From NCBI GenBank assembly GCA_004322135.1, contig SCSG01000032.1, forward strand, positions 1 to 64,000: a stretch of DNA of 64,000 nt, written 5' to 3'. This DNA comes from Burkholderiaceae bacterium. Lineage in GTDB: Bacteria; Pseudomonadota; Gammaproteobacteria; Burkholderiales; Burkholderiaceae_B. The notes under the pieces were generated by a model that worked only from the letters and a program-made list of their open reading frames with translations, made no database searches and was not told the origin of the DNA. The position numbers and the translations under genes are program-made. Below, piece after piece: positions 1 to 12,922 of the stretch. Positions within the stretch are counted from its first letter, which is position 1, and each line of letters opens with the position of its first letter.

Positions 1-14
1 ACCCCTATTGTCCT

Positions 15-1142
15 TTGGCCTACATGCCCATTTCACGTCAGGTGGCGGCTACTTTCGAGCTGGCGCACCGGTTGGGAAAAGACTACGAAAAACCAGAGTG
101 GGGCATTGCCGGCACCATTGTTGACGACAAGGAAGCCGCCATTACCGAACGCACGATATTGTCGAAGCCGTTCTGCAACCTCGTGCACTTCAAACGCACT
201 CTGCCGCGCTCGCGCAAGCCTGATCCCACCGTCCTGCTGGTCGCGCCACTGTCTGGCCACCATGCCACACTGCTGCGTGACACGGTAAAGGCCCTGCTGC
301 CCGCGCACGACGTCATTGTTACCGACTGGGTCGATGCGCGGATGGTGCCGGTTTCCAGTGGGGCCTTCCATCTGAACGACTACGTGAAATACGTGCAGGA
401 ATTCATTCGCCTGCTCGGCCCCGATGTGCATGTCATTTCGGTATGCCAGCCTACCGTGCCGGTGCTGGCGGCCATTTCGCTCATGGCAGCAAACAAAGAC
501 CCCTGTCTGCCGCGCAGCATGATCATGATGGGCGGCCCCATCGATACACGTCTGTCGCCGACCCAGGTGGATCGGCTGGCAACCACCAAGCCCTATTCAT
601 GGTTTGAAGACAACGTGATCGACCGCGTACCAGCCCGCTACCCTGGTGTGGGTCGTCTGGTATACCCGGGCTTTCTGCAGCACGCCGGGTTCATTGCCAT
701 GAACCCCGACCGCCACCTGCGCTCGTACTACGATTTCTATCTCGACCTGCTCAAGGGCGACGAAAGCGATGCTCAGGCACATCGAAGCTTCTACGATGAA
801 TACAACGCCGTTCTGGATATGCCGGCCGAATTCTACCTGGACACCATAAAGATGATTTTCCAGGAATACCAACTGCCACGCGGCGTGTGGACCGTCGATG
901 GGCAAACTGTAGATACCTCAGCCATCACCAACGTGGCACTGTTCACCATTGAAGGTGAACTCGACGACATCTCCGGCCAAGGTCAGACTCACGTGGCGCA
1001 AACCCTTTGCCGCAATATTCCCTCGCGCCTCAAATCGCACTACACTGCGGCGGGCTGCGGCCACTACGGTATATTTTCGGGACGCCGCTGGCGTTCGACC
1101 ATATGCCCTAAAATAACAGAGTTCATACGCCATTCGGCGTAG
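15..1142 (+). CDS. phaZ: Intracellular polyhydroxyalkanoate depolymerase, PhaZ-like; probably 5'-truncated by the window edge
   Basis: Protein reads as the PhaZ family ([54 protein letters not shown]). The frame stays open to the window start, so the true start may lie upstream. Confidence 0.85.
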   Translation: MAYMPISRQVAATFELAHRLGKDYEKPEWGIAGTIVDDKEAAITERTILSKPFCNLVHFKRTLPRSRKPDPTVLLVAPLSGHHATLLRDTVKALLPAHDVIVTDWVDARMVPVSSGAFHLNDYVKYVQEFIRLLGPDVHVISVCQPTVPVLAAISLMAANKDPCLPRSMIMMGGPIDTRLSPTQVDRLATTKPYSWFEDNVIDRVPARYPGVGRLVYPGFLQHAGFIAMNPDRHLRSYYDFYLDLLKGDESDAQAHRSFYDEYNAVLDMPAEFYLDTIKMIFQEYQLPRGVWTVDGQTVDTSAITNVALFTIEGELDDISGQGQTHVAQTLCRNIPSRLKSHYTAAGCGHYGIFSGRRWRSTICPKITEFIRHSA

Positions 1143-1197
1143 CCGTCTTCTCTCCTTACCAAGCACTGGGACCCGAGAGGTCCCTTTTTGTTGCCCC

Positions 1198-1833
1198 ATG
1201 CCATCTGATGATTCCCCTATCGACCGCGTCAACGCAGCGCTTCCGCAGACGCAATGCACCAAGTGCGGCTACCCCGGCTGTCTGCCTTACGCCAGGGCCA
1301 TGGTCATGGACGGCGAAGCCATCAACCGCTGCCCGCCCGGCGGGCAGGAAGGCGTGCGCACGCTTGCGCGGATACTTGGCCGCGAGGAACTGCCACTGGA
1401 CACCGACTGCGGAAAGCATCTGCCGCTGCAGCGCGCCGTTATCGACGAAGAACACTGCATAGGCTGCACACTTTGCATTCAGGCCTGCCCGGTCGATGCC
1501 ATCGTAGGGGCAAACAAATTCATGCATACCGTGCTGGCCGACGTTTGCACCGGCTGTGATCTGTGCGTTGCGCCATGCCCAGTGGATTGCATCACCATGG
1601 TGCCCGCGGGCCACGACTGGACTGCGCAACTGGCCGCACAAGCGCGCACCAACTACGAACACCGCCAGAAGCGCCTTGACGTCACGCACCACGAAACGCT
1701 GTCAGCTGCGGCGCGCACTCTGGCCAACAAACCCGTCCTGTCGGCTACGGCTTCAAACGAAGCCATCAAGCAGGAAACCATTGCCCGGGCGCTGGCACGT
1801 GCGCGTTCCCGCCGTCACGGCACCCAGTCATGA
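1198..1833 (+). CDS. rnfB: RnfB-like electron transport protein (4Fe-4S domain plus two ferredoxin-type clusters)
   Basis: [13 protein letters not shown] motif, then [16 protein letters not shown] and [16 protein letters not shown]; overlaps nth by ATGA. Confidence 0.85.
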   Translation: MPSDDSPIDRVNAALPQTQCTKCGYPGCLPYARAMVMDGEAINRCPPGGQEGVRTLARILGREELPLDTDCGKHLPLQRAVIDEEHCIGCTLCIQACPVDAIVGANKFMHTVLADVCTGCDLCVAPCPVDCITMVPAGHDWTAQLAAQARTNYEHRQKRLDVTHHETLSAAARTLANKPVLSATASNEAIKQETIARALARARSRRHGTQS

Positions 1834-2468
1834 ACAACGCCATACGCCGCAAAATCTTCGCCCGGCTTGCAGCGGCCAATCCCAACCCCACGACCGAACT
1901 GCATTACGGCACGCCATTTCAACTTCTCATTGCCGTCATCCTCTCGGCCCAGGCAACGGACAAATCGGTCAATCTGGCAACAGCCCATTTCTTTCCGCAG
2001 CACGGCACGCCCCAGGGCCTGCTCGACCTGGGACTTGACGCGCTGACCGACTACATAAAAACCATAGGCCTGTTCAGAACCAAGGCCAAGAACATCATCA
2101 AGACCTGCCAGATCTTGCTTGACCTGCATGACGGCGAGGTTCCCGATGACCGTGACGCGCTGGAAGCGTTGCCCGGGGTGGGACGCAAAACAGCCAATGT
2201 CATGCTCAACACGGCCTTTGGTCACCCCACTATTGCCGTGGACACCCACATATTCAGGGTTGCCAACCGTACTGGCCTTGCGCGTGGCAACAACGTCCTG
2301 GAAGTCGAACGCAAACTGGAAAAAGCCGTCCCCGCCGAATACCGCCTCAATGCCCACCACTGGCTGATTCTGCACGGCCGCTACGTGTGCGTGGCGCGCA
2401 CACCGAAGTGCCCGCAATGCGGTATTGCCGACCTGTGCGAATACAAAGACAAGACCCCCATCAAATAA
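1830..2468 (+). CDS. nth: Endonuclease III
   Basis: [25 protein letters not shown], and a C-terminal 4Fe-4S cysteine pattern ([17 protein letters not shown]). Confidence 0.96.
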   Translation: MNNAIRRKIFARLAAANPNPTTELHYGTPFQLLIAVILSAQATDKSVNLATAHFFPQHGTPQGLLDLGLDALTDYIKTIGLFRTKAKNIIKTCQILLDLHDGEVPDDRDALEALPGVGRKTANVMLNTAFGHPTIAVDTHIFRVANRTGLARGNNVLEVERKLEKAVPAEYRLNAHHWLILHGRYVCVARTPKCPQCGIADLCEYKDKTPIK

Positions 2469-2755
2469 GCAGCGCAAGACCGCGACAGGCGCAACGCCAC
2501 GCGCTAGCCCAACCCACTGCAAGCATCGCGCAAGGCCGCGCAAGCCCACTATCCATGCGGATTCGGGGTTTTCCATACCCCTATGACAAACCCGCATGTT
2601 CATTTAAAAAGGAAGCCCCCATACTGCTTGCGTGATGCTGAATCGGTGCCTCACGCAAAACATCCCTCTCCACCCAGAACATCACGCGGCTGGCCAGCAA
2701 ATCTCACACGCCAGCCTGCAGCGGCACCCGACCCGATGGCCAAGGAACGGTATAC

Positions 2756-3466
2756 ATGACAAACCTCGCGCTTGAAGTTACCGACCTGCAGGCGTGGCAC
2801 GACGATGCCCACGTCCTGCACAACGTGAATTTCAATGCCGCTCCTGGCGAAGCTGTCACGCTGCTGGGGCGCCGCGGGTCTGGCCGCAGCACGGCACTGC
2901 GCGCGCTGCTTGGGCTAACAGTCAAGCGCTCGGGGTCCATTCGCATACATGGTGCCGAATCCATCCACTTGCCCGCCAGCAAAATTACCCATCTTGGCGT
3001 TGGTTATTGCTTCGAAGACTACAACATCATCGCAGACCTCACCTGCGAAGAGAACCTGCTGCTGCCGCCGTCAACCGAAGACACGCTCGGGGGCGGCATG
3101 TCCCTGGCCGAAATTTACGAGCTGCTTCCTTACCTTGAAGAGCGCCGGGATTCACTGGGCACGCACTTCTCACGAGGTGGGCAGCAAATCCTTGCCATCG
3201 CGCGCATCCTGCGCAGCGGCGCCAACATACTGCTTCTGAACAAAACATCGGAAGACCTCACCCCGGTCGTCACGCGCACTCTGGCAAGCATGATCACGAC
3301 ACTGAAGGAAAAGGGCTATGCCATTGTCCTGGTCGACCAAAACGAGCAATTTTCGGCGCCATTGGCCGACCGCTTTTATGTCATGGACCATGGGCACATC
3401 ATCGACCATTTCGAAGCTGCCGAACTCAGTGCCAAGAAAGGAGTGCTTAACGCGTTGAATGCGTAA
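2756..3466 (+). CDS. LivF-like ABC transporter ATP-binding protein with degenerate catalytic motifs
   Basis: LivF-like layout (GVGYCFEDYNIIADLTCEENLLLP), but Walker A is GRRGSGRST, signature FSRGG and Walker B ILLLNKTSEDL. Confidence 0.8.
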   Translation: MTNLALEVTDLQAWHDDAHVLHNVNFNAAPGEAVTLLGRRGSGRSTALRALLGLTVKRSGSIRIHGAESIHLPASKITHLGVGYCFEDYNIIADLTCEENLLLPPSTEDTLGGGMSLAEIYELLPYLEERRDSLGTHFSRGGQQILAIARILRSGANILLLNKTSEDLTPVVTRTLASMITTLKEKGYAIVLVDQNEQFSAPLADRFYVMDHGHIIDHFEAAELSAKKGVLNALNA

Positions 3467-3559
3467 AAGCGGCTACACGGTGCCCAAGACAGAAAACCTC
3501 ACTGGGCAAAGTAAGCGGAGCACCGCAAGCGTACAGGATAGGCCCACCATGTGGCGACT

Positions 3560-3585
3560 ATGGGCCAGGCGCGGGCCTGGCCCAT
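3560..3585. terminator. Perfect 11-bp-stem hairpin between convergent livF-like genes
   Basis: atgggccaggc-gcgg-gcctggcccat; no clear T-run on either side, so the terminator role is tentative. Confidence 0.5.
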
Positions 3586-3595
3586 CACGGCGAGA

Positions 3596-4357
3596 CTACT
3601 CAGCCTTTTTTCCAAGACCAAGGTAGCTTTCAATGACCTTCGGGTTGCCGCTAAGATCCTTGGCTGGACCTTCCAGGACGATCTCGCCGGTTTCCAGGAC
3701 GTAGCCGTAATCAGCCACCTGCAGGGCGGCGCGAGCGTTTTGCTCGACCAGCAAAATTGAAACACCTGTGCTGCGCAGACGCGCAATGATGTGGAAAATC
3801 TCGCGCACGATACGCGGAGCCAGGCCCAGGCTGGGTTCGTCCAGCATCAGCAACTGCGGCTGAGCCATCAGCGCACGCGCCACGGCCAGCATCTGCCGCT
3901 CGCCACCCGACAACGTACCGGCCTCCTGCATGCGCCGTTCGCGCAAGCGCGGAAAGATGTCGTAGACCTCTTCCATTTTCTGCTTCCAGCCGGGTCTTTT
4001 CTGGCGGTACAGACGGAATCCGCCCAACAGCAGATTATCTTCGACGGACATGCTGCCAAACAGTTCGCGCAGCTCGGGCACCAGCGACATGCCGTGGCCA
4101 ACACGATGCTCGACTTCCCAGCCCGACACCTCCGCGCCCAGATAGCGGATCTCGCCCGTGGCGCGACCGGCTGTCGGCAAGGAGCCCATGATCGAATTGA
4201 GCAACGTGGACTTGCCCGCACCATTGCCACCGATAACCGTCACGATGCTGCCAGCCGGAACCGTTATCTTGGCGCCCACCAGCGCATGGACCTTGCCATA
4301 CTGGGTGGACAAATTATTGACATCCAGAACCGCTTGCTGATTCGCGGGCGTCGTCAT
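3596..4357 (-). CDS. livF: Branched-chain amino acid-type ABC transporter ATP-binding protein LivF
   Basis: GGNGAGKST Walker A, LSGGERQM signature, LLMLDEPSLGLAP Walker B, LLVEQNA. Confidence 0.92.
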   Translation of the reverse strand: MTTPANQQAVLDVNNLSTQYGKVHALVGAKITVPAGSIVTVIGGNGAGKSTLLNSIMGSLPTAGRATGEIRYLGAEVSGWEVEHRVGHGMSLVPELRELFGSMSVEDNLLLGGFRLYRQKRPGWKQKMEEVYDIFPRLRERRMQEAGTLSGGERQMLAVARALMAQPQLLMLDEPSLGLAPRIVREIFHIIARLRSTGVSILLVEQNARAALQVADYGYVLETGEIVLEGPAKDLSGNPKVIESYLGLGKKAE

Positions 4358-6234
4358 ACCGCACCTCCTGCTGTCACGGGCGCGGACGCCTGTTCATCGT
4401 CTGACTCTGATTCATCGATACCACCCAGATAGGCCTCCATGACCTTTGGGTTCCTCTGCACTTCCTCGGGAAGACCTTCCGCCAGCTTGGTACCAAAATC
4501 CATGACGACAAGATGGTCGGTGAGGTTCATGACAAAATCCATATCGTGCTCGACCAGCAGAATGCTCATGCCTTCTTCACGCAAACGGCTCAGTACCTGC
4601 GCAAGTTCCTGTTTTTCTTTGTAGCGCAACCCTGCTGCCGGCTCATCAAGCAACAACAGAACCGGGTCGGCCGCCAACGCCCTCGCAATCTCGATGACGC
4701 GCTGCTGGCCCAGGGCCAGGTTGCCGGCCTGCTCGTACAGGTAATCGCCCAGTCCAACGCGCTGCAACTGCTTGGCGGCCTCATACAGAAGCTCGGACTC
4801 ATCCTTGCGCTCAAGATGCAGGGCGGCCGAAACGACGCCGACACTTCGGCGTAAATGCGCGCCCAGCGCAACGTTCTCGATAACGGTCATGGTGGGCAGC
4901 AGTTGCACGTGCTGAAAGGTTCTTCCAACGCCAAGCTTGGCAATTTCACGTGAGCGAAGCTTGTCGAGCCGCTTGCCCTGGAAGCTGATTTTTCCACTGG
5001 TGGACGGCAACACGCCAGTGATGAGGTTGAACGTCGTGGATTTGCCGGCACCGTTAGGGCCAATGAGCCCCATGATTTCACCCGCATGCAGTGAAAAGCT
5101 GATGTCGTTGACTGCCACCAGACCGCCGAACTCTTTTCGGGCTGCTTCCAATTGCAGTACCAGTGACCCTTTTTCAGGACGTTGACGCTGAGGCAGCGCC
5201 GTGGCTTCAGGAGGCGGCGCCAGCTTGCGTTGCGTCGTCTTCTGGCGGCTGATCGCATACCACCATCCGGCAATGATGTGCCACACGCCATCACGCGCGT
5301 ATTGCAACACCAGCACCATGAGCACGCCAAATACAACCAGCTCGAAGTTGGCTGTGGTGTGCAGGATCTGCGGCAGCACGTTCTGGATCTGGTCCTTGAG
5401 GAAAAGGATGAGACCGGAACCCACAAAGGCACCCCATACGCTGCTGCCACCTCCTACCACCGCCATGAACAGGTATTCAATGCTGTAGTCCAGCCCAAAC
5501 GGACTGGGGCTGACGGCACGCTGCATGTGGGCATACAGCCAGCCCGACACGCAGGCAAGCAGGGCCGAATACACAAAGATGATGATCTTGTACGACAGCA
5601 TGTTGATGCCGAAAGACTCGGCCATGCCGCTGCCGCCCTTCAGCGCGCGAATGGCACGCCCCGGACGGGAATTGAGCAAGTTACTCGTTGCCCACATCGA
5701 CACCAGCACCGCAAACCAGATGAGGTAGTAAATGTGCCGCCCGTGAGAAAGCGATATGCCGAAGATATGGATGGGCTCAATGCCGGCTATGCCGTCGTAT
5801 TGCCCAAGAAACTGCAGGTTGCCGAACAGGTAATACAACGACAGACCCCAGGCAATGGTTCCCAACGGAAGATAATGCCCCGAAAGGCGCAGCGTGATTG
5901 CTCCCAGGATATAGGAGACGATAGCCGTGAATACCAGGCCAAGGACCAGAGCCGCCCAAGGCGACCAACCCATTGCGGTAGTAAGGTAGGCCGTGGCGTA
6001 GGCACCTATCCCCACAAATGCAGCCTGCCCGAACGATGTCAGGCCTCCCACTCCGGTAAGAAGTACCAGGCCCAAAACCACCAGCGTGGCAAGGCCAATG
6101 TAATTGAGCTGGGTAATCCAGAACTCCGGAGTGGCAGCAAACGCCGGCAACCCGATCAACAGAATAAGAAAAACGACAAGTGGTAGTCGACGTATCATGG
6201 CCCTACACCTCGTCATCGGATTGAGTAGCGCCAA
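4354..6234 (-). CDS. Fused LivM permease / LivG ATPase
   Basis: N-terminal LivM-type membrane domain joined to a C-terminal ABC ATPase (GPNGAGKST, LALGQQRVIEIARAL, LLLLDEPAAGL) in one 626-aa ORF. Confidence 0.92.
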   Translation of the reverse strand: MALLNPMTRCRAMIRRLPLVVFLILLIGLPAFAATPEFWITQLNYIGLATLVVLGLVLLTGVGGLTSFGQAAFVGIGAYATAYLTTAMGWSPWAALVLGLVFTAIVSYILGAITLRLSGHYLPLGTIAWGLSLYYLFGNLQFLGQYDGIAGIEPIHIFGISLSHGRHIYYLIWFAVLVSMWATSNLLNSRPGRAIRALKGGSGMAESFGINMLSYKIIIFVYSALLACVSGWLYAHMQRAVSPSPFGLDYSIEYLFMAVVGGGSSVWGAFVGSGLILFLKDQIQNVLPQILHTTANFELVVFGVLMVLVLQYARDGVWHIIAGWWYAISRQKTTQRKLAPPPEATALPQRQRPEKGSLVLQLEAARKEFGGLVAVNDISFSLHAGEIMGLIGPNGAGKSTTFNLITGVLPSTSGKISFQGKRLDKLRSREIAKLGVGRTFQHVQLLPTMTVIENVALGAHLRRSVGVVSAALHLERKDESELLYEAAKQLQRVGLGDYLYEQAGNLALGQQRVIEIARALAADPVLLLLDEPAAGLRYKEKQELAQVLSRLREEGMSILLVEHDMDFVMNLTDHLVVMDFGTKLAEGLPEEVQRNPKVMEAYLGGIDESESDDEQASAPVTAGGAV

Positions 6235-7240
6235 ACGAACGCCACATAAGCACCGGAATAATCAACGTGAACACTATTACCTCTTTATAAGCACTGGCCC
6301 AGAACGACGAAAAAGCTTCGAGAATACCCACAAACAGCGCACCGGCCGCGGCCAGCGGGTAACTGACCATGCCTCCCACGATGGCGGCAACGAACCCCTT
6401 GAGGCCGACGATGAAGCCCGTATCGTAATAAATGGTGGTGACAGGCGAAATAAGCATGCCCGACAGCGCCCCGATGGCCGCCGCCAGGGTGAACGTGAGG
6501 CTGCCCGACAGGTTGGTGCTGATACCGACAAGGCGAGCACCGCGCCGGTTTACCGCTGTGGCGCGCAACGCACGACCATATAGCGTTTTTCCGAAAAATA
6601 GCCAAAGTATGAGGATAAGCGCGGCGCAAGTCCCCAGAACGAAAAACGTTTGCGCCGACCAGGTCACCGCGCCGAACTTGACTTCGCCCTCAAGGAACGG
6701 GGGAGTACGCCAGCCTTCGGCACCAAAAAACACCAGTCCCAGCCCGGTAAGCACAAAGTGAACGGCCACACCAATGATCAGCAGCACCAGCACACTGGCC
6801 TCGGCGATGGGCTGAAAAACCAACCGGTACGTCATCGGACCAAGTGGAATAACCAGTGCCAGTGAAAACAGCACGTCGATCCAAAGTGGGGTTTTCGTAC
6901 TGACCACATACGGTGCCGCAATGAACAAGAGGCCCGGGAGCACCAGCGTCCAGGCAATGGTCTTGGGGAGTTTTTTCCAGTCGTTATGCCTCATGCAGGA
7001 AAATACCTCGACCAGGAACACGACAACGCCGACAATCAGCAGCAAATGCACCGTCCCGGGGATTTTGCCATTTACCATGAAGGCAAGAGTCAGCGCCCCG
7101 TAAGCAACAAACTCGCCTTGTGGTATGAATACAACGCGAGTCACTACAAACACAAGCACTAGCGCCAAACCCAGCAATGCATAGACAGCGCCGTTCAGGA
7201 TACCGTCCTGCAGCAAGATAAAGATGATTGTCGAATCCAT
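6203..7240 (-). CDS. livH: Branched-chain amino acid-type ABC transporter permease LivH
   Basis: Hydrophobic LivH-type permease (LQDGILNGAVYALLGLALVLVF, GFVAAIVGGMVSYPLAAAGALFVGILEAF); overlaps the livMG fusion. Confidence 0.9.
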   Translation of the reverse strand: MDSTIIFILLQDGILNGAVYALLGLALVLVFVVTRVVFIPQGEFVAYGALTLAFMVNGKIPGTVHLLLIVGVVVFLVEVFSCMRHNDWKKLPKTIAWTLVLPGLLFIAAPYVVSTKTPLWIDVLFSLALVIPLGPMTYRLVFQPIAEASVLVLLIIGVAVHFVLTGLGLVFFGAEGWRTPPFLEGEVKFGAVTWSAQTFFVLGTCAALILILWLFFGKTLYGRALRATAVNRRGARLVGISTNLSGSLTFTLAAAIGALSGMLISPVTTIYYDTGFIVGLKGFVAAIVGGMVSYPLAAAGALFVGILEAFSSFWASAYKEVIVFTLIIPVLMWRSFGATQSDDEV

Positions 7241-7617
7241 TTATCACAACACCAAAAATGTATGAGGTTAGGAAAAGTCCGCTGCCTCATGACAGCCGAC
7301 ACAATGCAGGGCCCAAGGGACCCACGCGTATGTCGAAAAAGCAAGGAAGCTGACCCAGCCTGTACGGCTATACACATATATAACCCAGCTCGTTTCAGCG
7401 ATAACGGTATGTCAGTAACGGCGGGAGGTGCCCCTTCAACTGTACGTCAGACTCAAGTTACCTGACACGAACCCTTGATTATCGACAAATAACGATACAA
7501 AGTCTTTTAGGGGATTCCCTGCGTAGACAAGAAAAAAGAACGAAACTACCAACAGCGGGCGCACGTTTCGCGCAACCCAAGTAAAATCTACAGTTATGAA
7601 TACCAAGGTCGATCAAA

Positions 7618-8013
7618 ATGGAAAAGGTTCAAAAAACCGACGCCCAGTGGCGGGCTGAACTTACGCCACACGAATACAGCGTCGCACGTCAAAAAAATAC
7701 GGAGCGGCCATTCACCGGACGCTACTGGAACACTACGGCGCACGGAATATACCGTTGTGTCGGCTGCGGAACGCCGCTGTTTGCCTCCGACACCAAATTC
7801 GATGCCGGCTGTGGATGGCCCAGCTACTTTGAAGCCATTGACCCGGCAAATGTACGCGAAGAGCGCGACACCTCGCTGGGCATGGTGCGCACCGAAGTCC
7901 TGTGCAACGTGTGTGGTTCACATCTCGGTCATGTCTTTCCCGACGGCCCACCGCCCACCGGCATACGCTACTGCATCAACTCGCTATCGTTGAAATTCGA
8001 ACCCGCGCAATGA
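7618..8013 (+). CDS. msrB: Peptide-methionine (R)-S-oxide reductase
   Basis: [55 protein letters not shown]. Confidence 0.97.
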   Translation: MEKVQKTDAQWRAELTPHEYSVARQKNTERPFTGRYWNTTAHGIYRCVGCGTPLFASDTKFDAGCGWPSYFEAIDPANVREERDTSLGMVRTEVLCNVCGSHLGHVFPDGPPPTGIRYCINSLSLKFEPAQ

Positions 8014-8597
8014 AAAAGTTCCTGTTCGATCTGTTCCCGCTGATCCTGTTCTTCGTAGCGTTCAAGTTCTCCGACATCTTTACCGCGACAGCGGCCGCCA
8101 TTGCCGCCGGTATTGTACAGATTATCTGGCTTAAGGCACGCAGCAAACCCATCGAAGCCACACACTGGATCAACCTGACCATTATTGTGGTGTTCGGCGG
8201 CGCAACGCTGCTCCTGCACGACGATACATTCATCAAATGGAAGCCCACCGTGCTGTATTGGCTCTTTGCGGGAATCCTCCTGGGAGGCAAGTGGCTCTTT
8301 GGGCGCAACCTCATACAAAAAGCCATGGGCAGCAAAGTGGCGTTGCCAGACGCCGCGTGGAACAGGCTGAACCTGAGTTGGGCGCTTTTTTTCATTGTCT
8401 CGGGTGCATTGAATCTGTACGTTGCGTTCTCAGGCCAATTCACCGAATCACAATGGGTCAATTTCAAGGTGTTCGGGCTGATGGCGCTAATGCTGCTCTT
8501 TGTTGTTGTCCAGTCCATCTGGATCGGGCGCTACATCAAAGATGACTCTCCTGCGGCCGCTGTACCCGAACCCAGCAAGTCCGGAAAGCAACTGTGA
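8010..8597 (+). CDS. yciB: Septation protein A / YciB family inner-membrane protein
   Basis: [43 protein letters not shown] at 8010 overlaps the msrB stop (ATGA). Confidence 0.95.
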   Translation: MKKFLFDLFPLILFFVAFKFSDIFTATAAAIAAGIVQIIWLKARSKPIEATHWINLTIIVVFGGATLLLHDDTFIKWKPTVLYWLFAGILLGGKWLFGRNLIQKAMGSKVALPDAAWNRLNLSWALFFIVSGALNLYVAFSGQFTESQWVNFKVFGLMALMLLFVVVQSIWIGRYIKDDSPAAAVPEPSKSGKQL

Positions 8598-8854
8598 CAA
8601 CTACACTCCAAGAGCAAATCCACGAACGGCTGGCGGCGTTAAACCCCACCCAGCTTGACATCATCGACGAGTCGCACCTCCATAGCGGCCATGCAGGCGC
8701 GCGGGGCGGGGCGCGCCATTTGCGCATCGTGATCACCTCCAGCCAGTTTGACGGAATGGCGCCGCTGGCACGACATCGACTCGTGTATGATCGCATGCAC
8801 GATCTAATCCCCTACCCCATTCACGCACTGGCAATCGTTGCCAAGGCAACTTAG
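8594..8854 (+). CDS. BolA family protein
   Basis: DESHLHSGHAGARGGARHLRIVITSSQFDGMAPLARHRLVYDRM; GTG start overlapping the yciB stop. Confidence 0.93.
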   Translation: MTTTLQEQIHERLAALNPTQLDIIDESHLHSGHAGARGGARHLRIVITSSQFDGMAPLARHRLVYDRMHDLIPYPIHALAIVAKAT

Positions 8855-8867
8855 TAAAGGCAATTTA

Positions 8868-9647
8868 ATGAAACGACTCGTAATGTTCGCCGCGGCTTTC
8901 GCCATCGCTGCCCCGGTTTACGCCCAGACTGTGGCCACCGTCAATGGCAAAGCCATTACACAAAAGCAGGTGGACCAATTCGTGTCTCTGCTGGTCGCCC
9001 AGCAGGGTGCCAAAGACTCGCCGGATCTTCGCGCACAAGTCAAGCAAGAAATGATAGGCCGCCTCGTGGCAGTCCAGGCTGCTGAAAAGGCGGGGATCGA
9101 CAAGCGGGCCGACGTCAAGCAGGAACTGGATATCGCCCGCCAAAGTATTCTTGTGCGCGCCCTCATGGCCGACTACCTGAAAAAAAACCCCATCACGGAC
9201 GAAAAAATCCAGGCTGACTACGACAACATCAAGAAGGAACAGGCTGGACGCCTTGAATACAAGGTACGCCACATACTGGTCAAAGACGAAAAAACTGCAC
9301 AAGACCTGATTACACAGATCAAGAACAAAAAAATCACGTTCGACGAAGCCGCCAAGAAGGACTCCATCGACCCGGGTAGTGGCAAGAACGGCGGCGAGCT
9401 TGGCTGGGCGCCAACCAGCAACTATGTACCCGAATTTGCCCAGGCTGTTGAAAGCCTTAAAAAGGGACAAACCACCGACAAGCCCGTGCATACGCAGTTT
9501 GGCTGGCACATCATCGAAGTCGAAGACACGCGCCCCATCAAATTCCCTTCGTTTGAGGAAGTCAAACCTCAAATCACCGAAATGCTGCGCCAGCAAGAAC
9601 TGGGCGAGTACCAGCAACAACTCATGAAAGCCGCCACCATCAAATAA
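8868..9647 (+). CDS. Parvulin-type peptidyl-prolyl cis-trans isomerase with signal peptide
   Basis: Signal peptide MKRLVMFAAAFAIAAPVYAQ; YKVRHILVKDEKTAQDLI ... SIDPGSGKNGGELGWAP ... HTQFGWHIIEVEDTR. ATG at 8868 preferred over the ORF start at 8838. Confidence 0.93.
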   Translation: MKRLVMFAAAFAIAAPVYAQTVATVNGKAITQKQVDQFVSLLVAQQGAKDSPDLRAQVKQEMIGRLVAVQAAEKAGIDKRADVKQELDIARQSILVRALMADYLKKNPITDEKIQADYDNIKKEQAGRLEYKVRHILVKDEKTAQDLITQIKNKKITFDEAAKKDSIDPGSGKNGGELGWAPTSNYVPEFAQAVESLKKGQTTDKPVHTQFGWHIIEVEDTRPIKFPSFEEVKPQITEMLRQQELGEYQQQLMKAATIK

Positions 9648-9674
9648 CACCGGCTGCTTTCATTCCCGAAAGCA

Positions 9675-9724
9675 CCATAATGGAAAGGGCCCGACTGCAT
9701 GCAGCCGGGCCCTTTCCATTATGG
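9675..9724. terminator. Bidirectional intrinsic terminator between ppiC-like gene and ligA
   Basis: Perfect 19-bp inverted repeat (ccataatggaaagggcccg / cgggccctttccattatgg) around a 12-nt loop, between convergent genes. Confidence 0.88.
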
Positions 9725-9737
9725 GACGCAAAGCTAC

Positions 9738-12880
<3,143 letters not shown>

Positions 12881-12922
12881 TTTTTGTTCCGCCGCATCAC
12901 GATACGTTAACCCTGTTTTGCA

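Noticed and set aside
5182-6186. 334-aa plus-strand ORF opposite the livMG fusion
   Set aside because: Antisense shadow of a well-supported gene.
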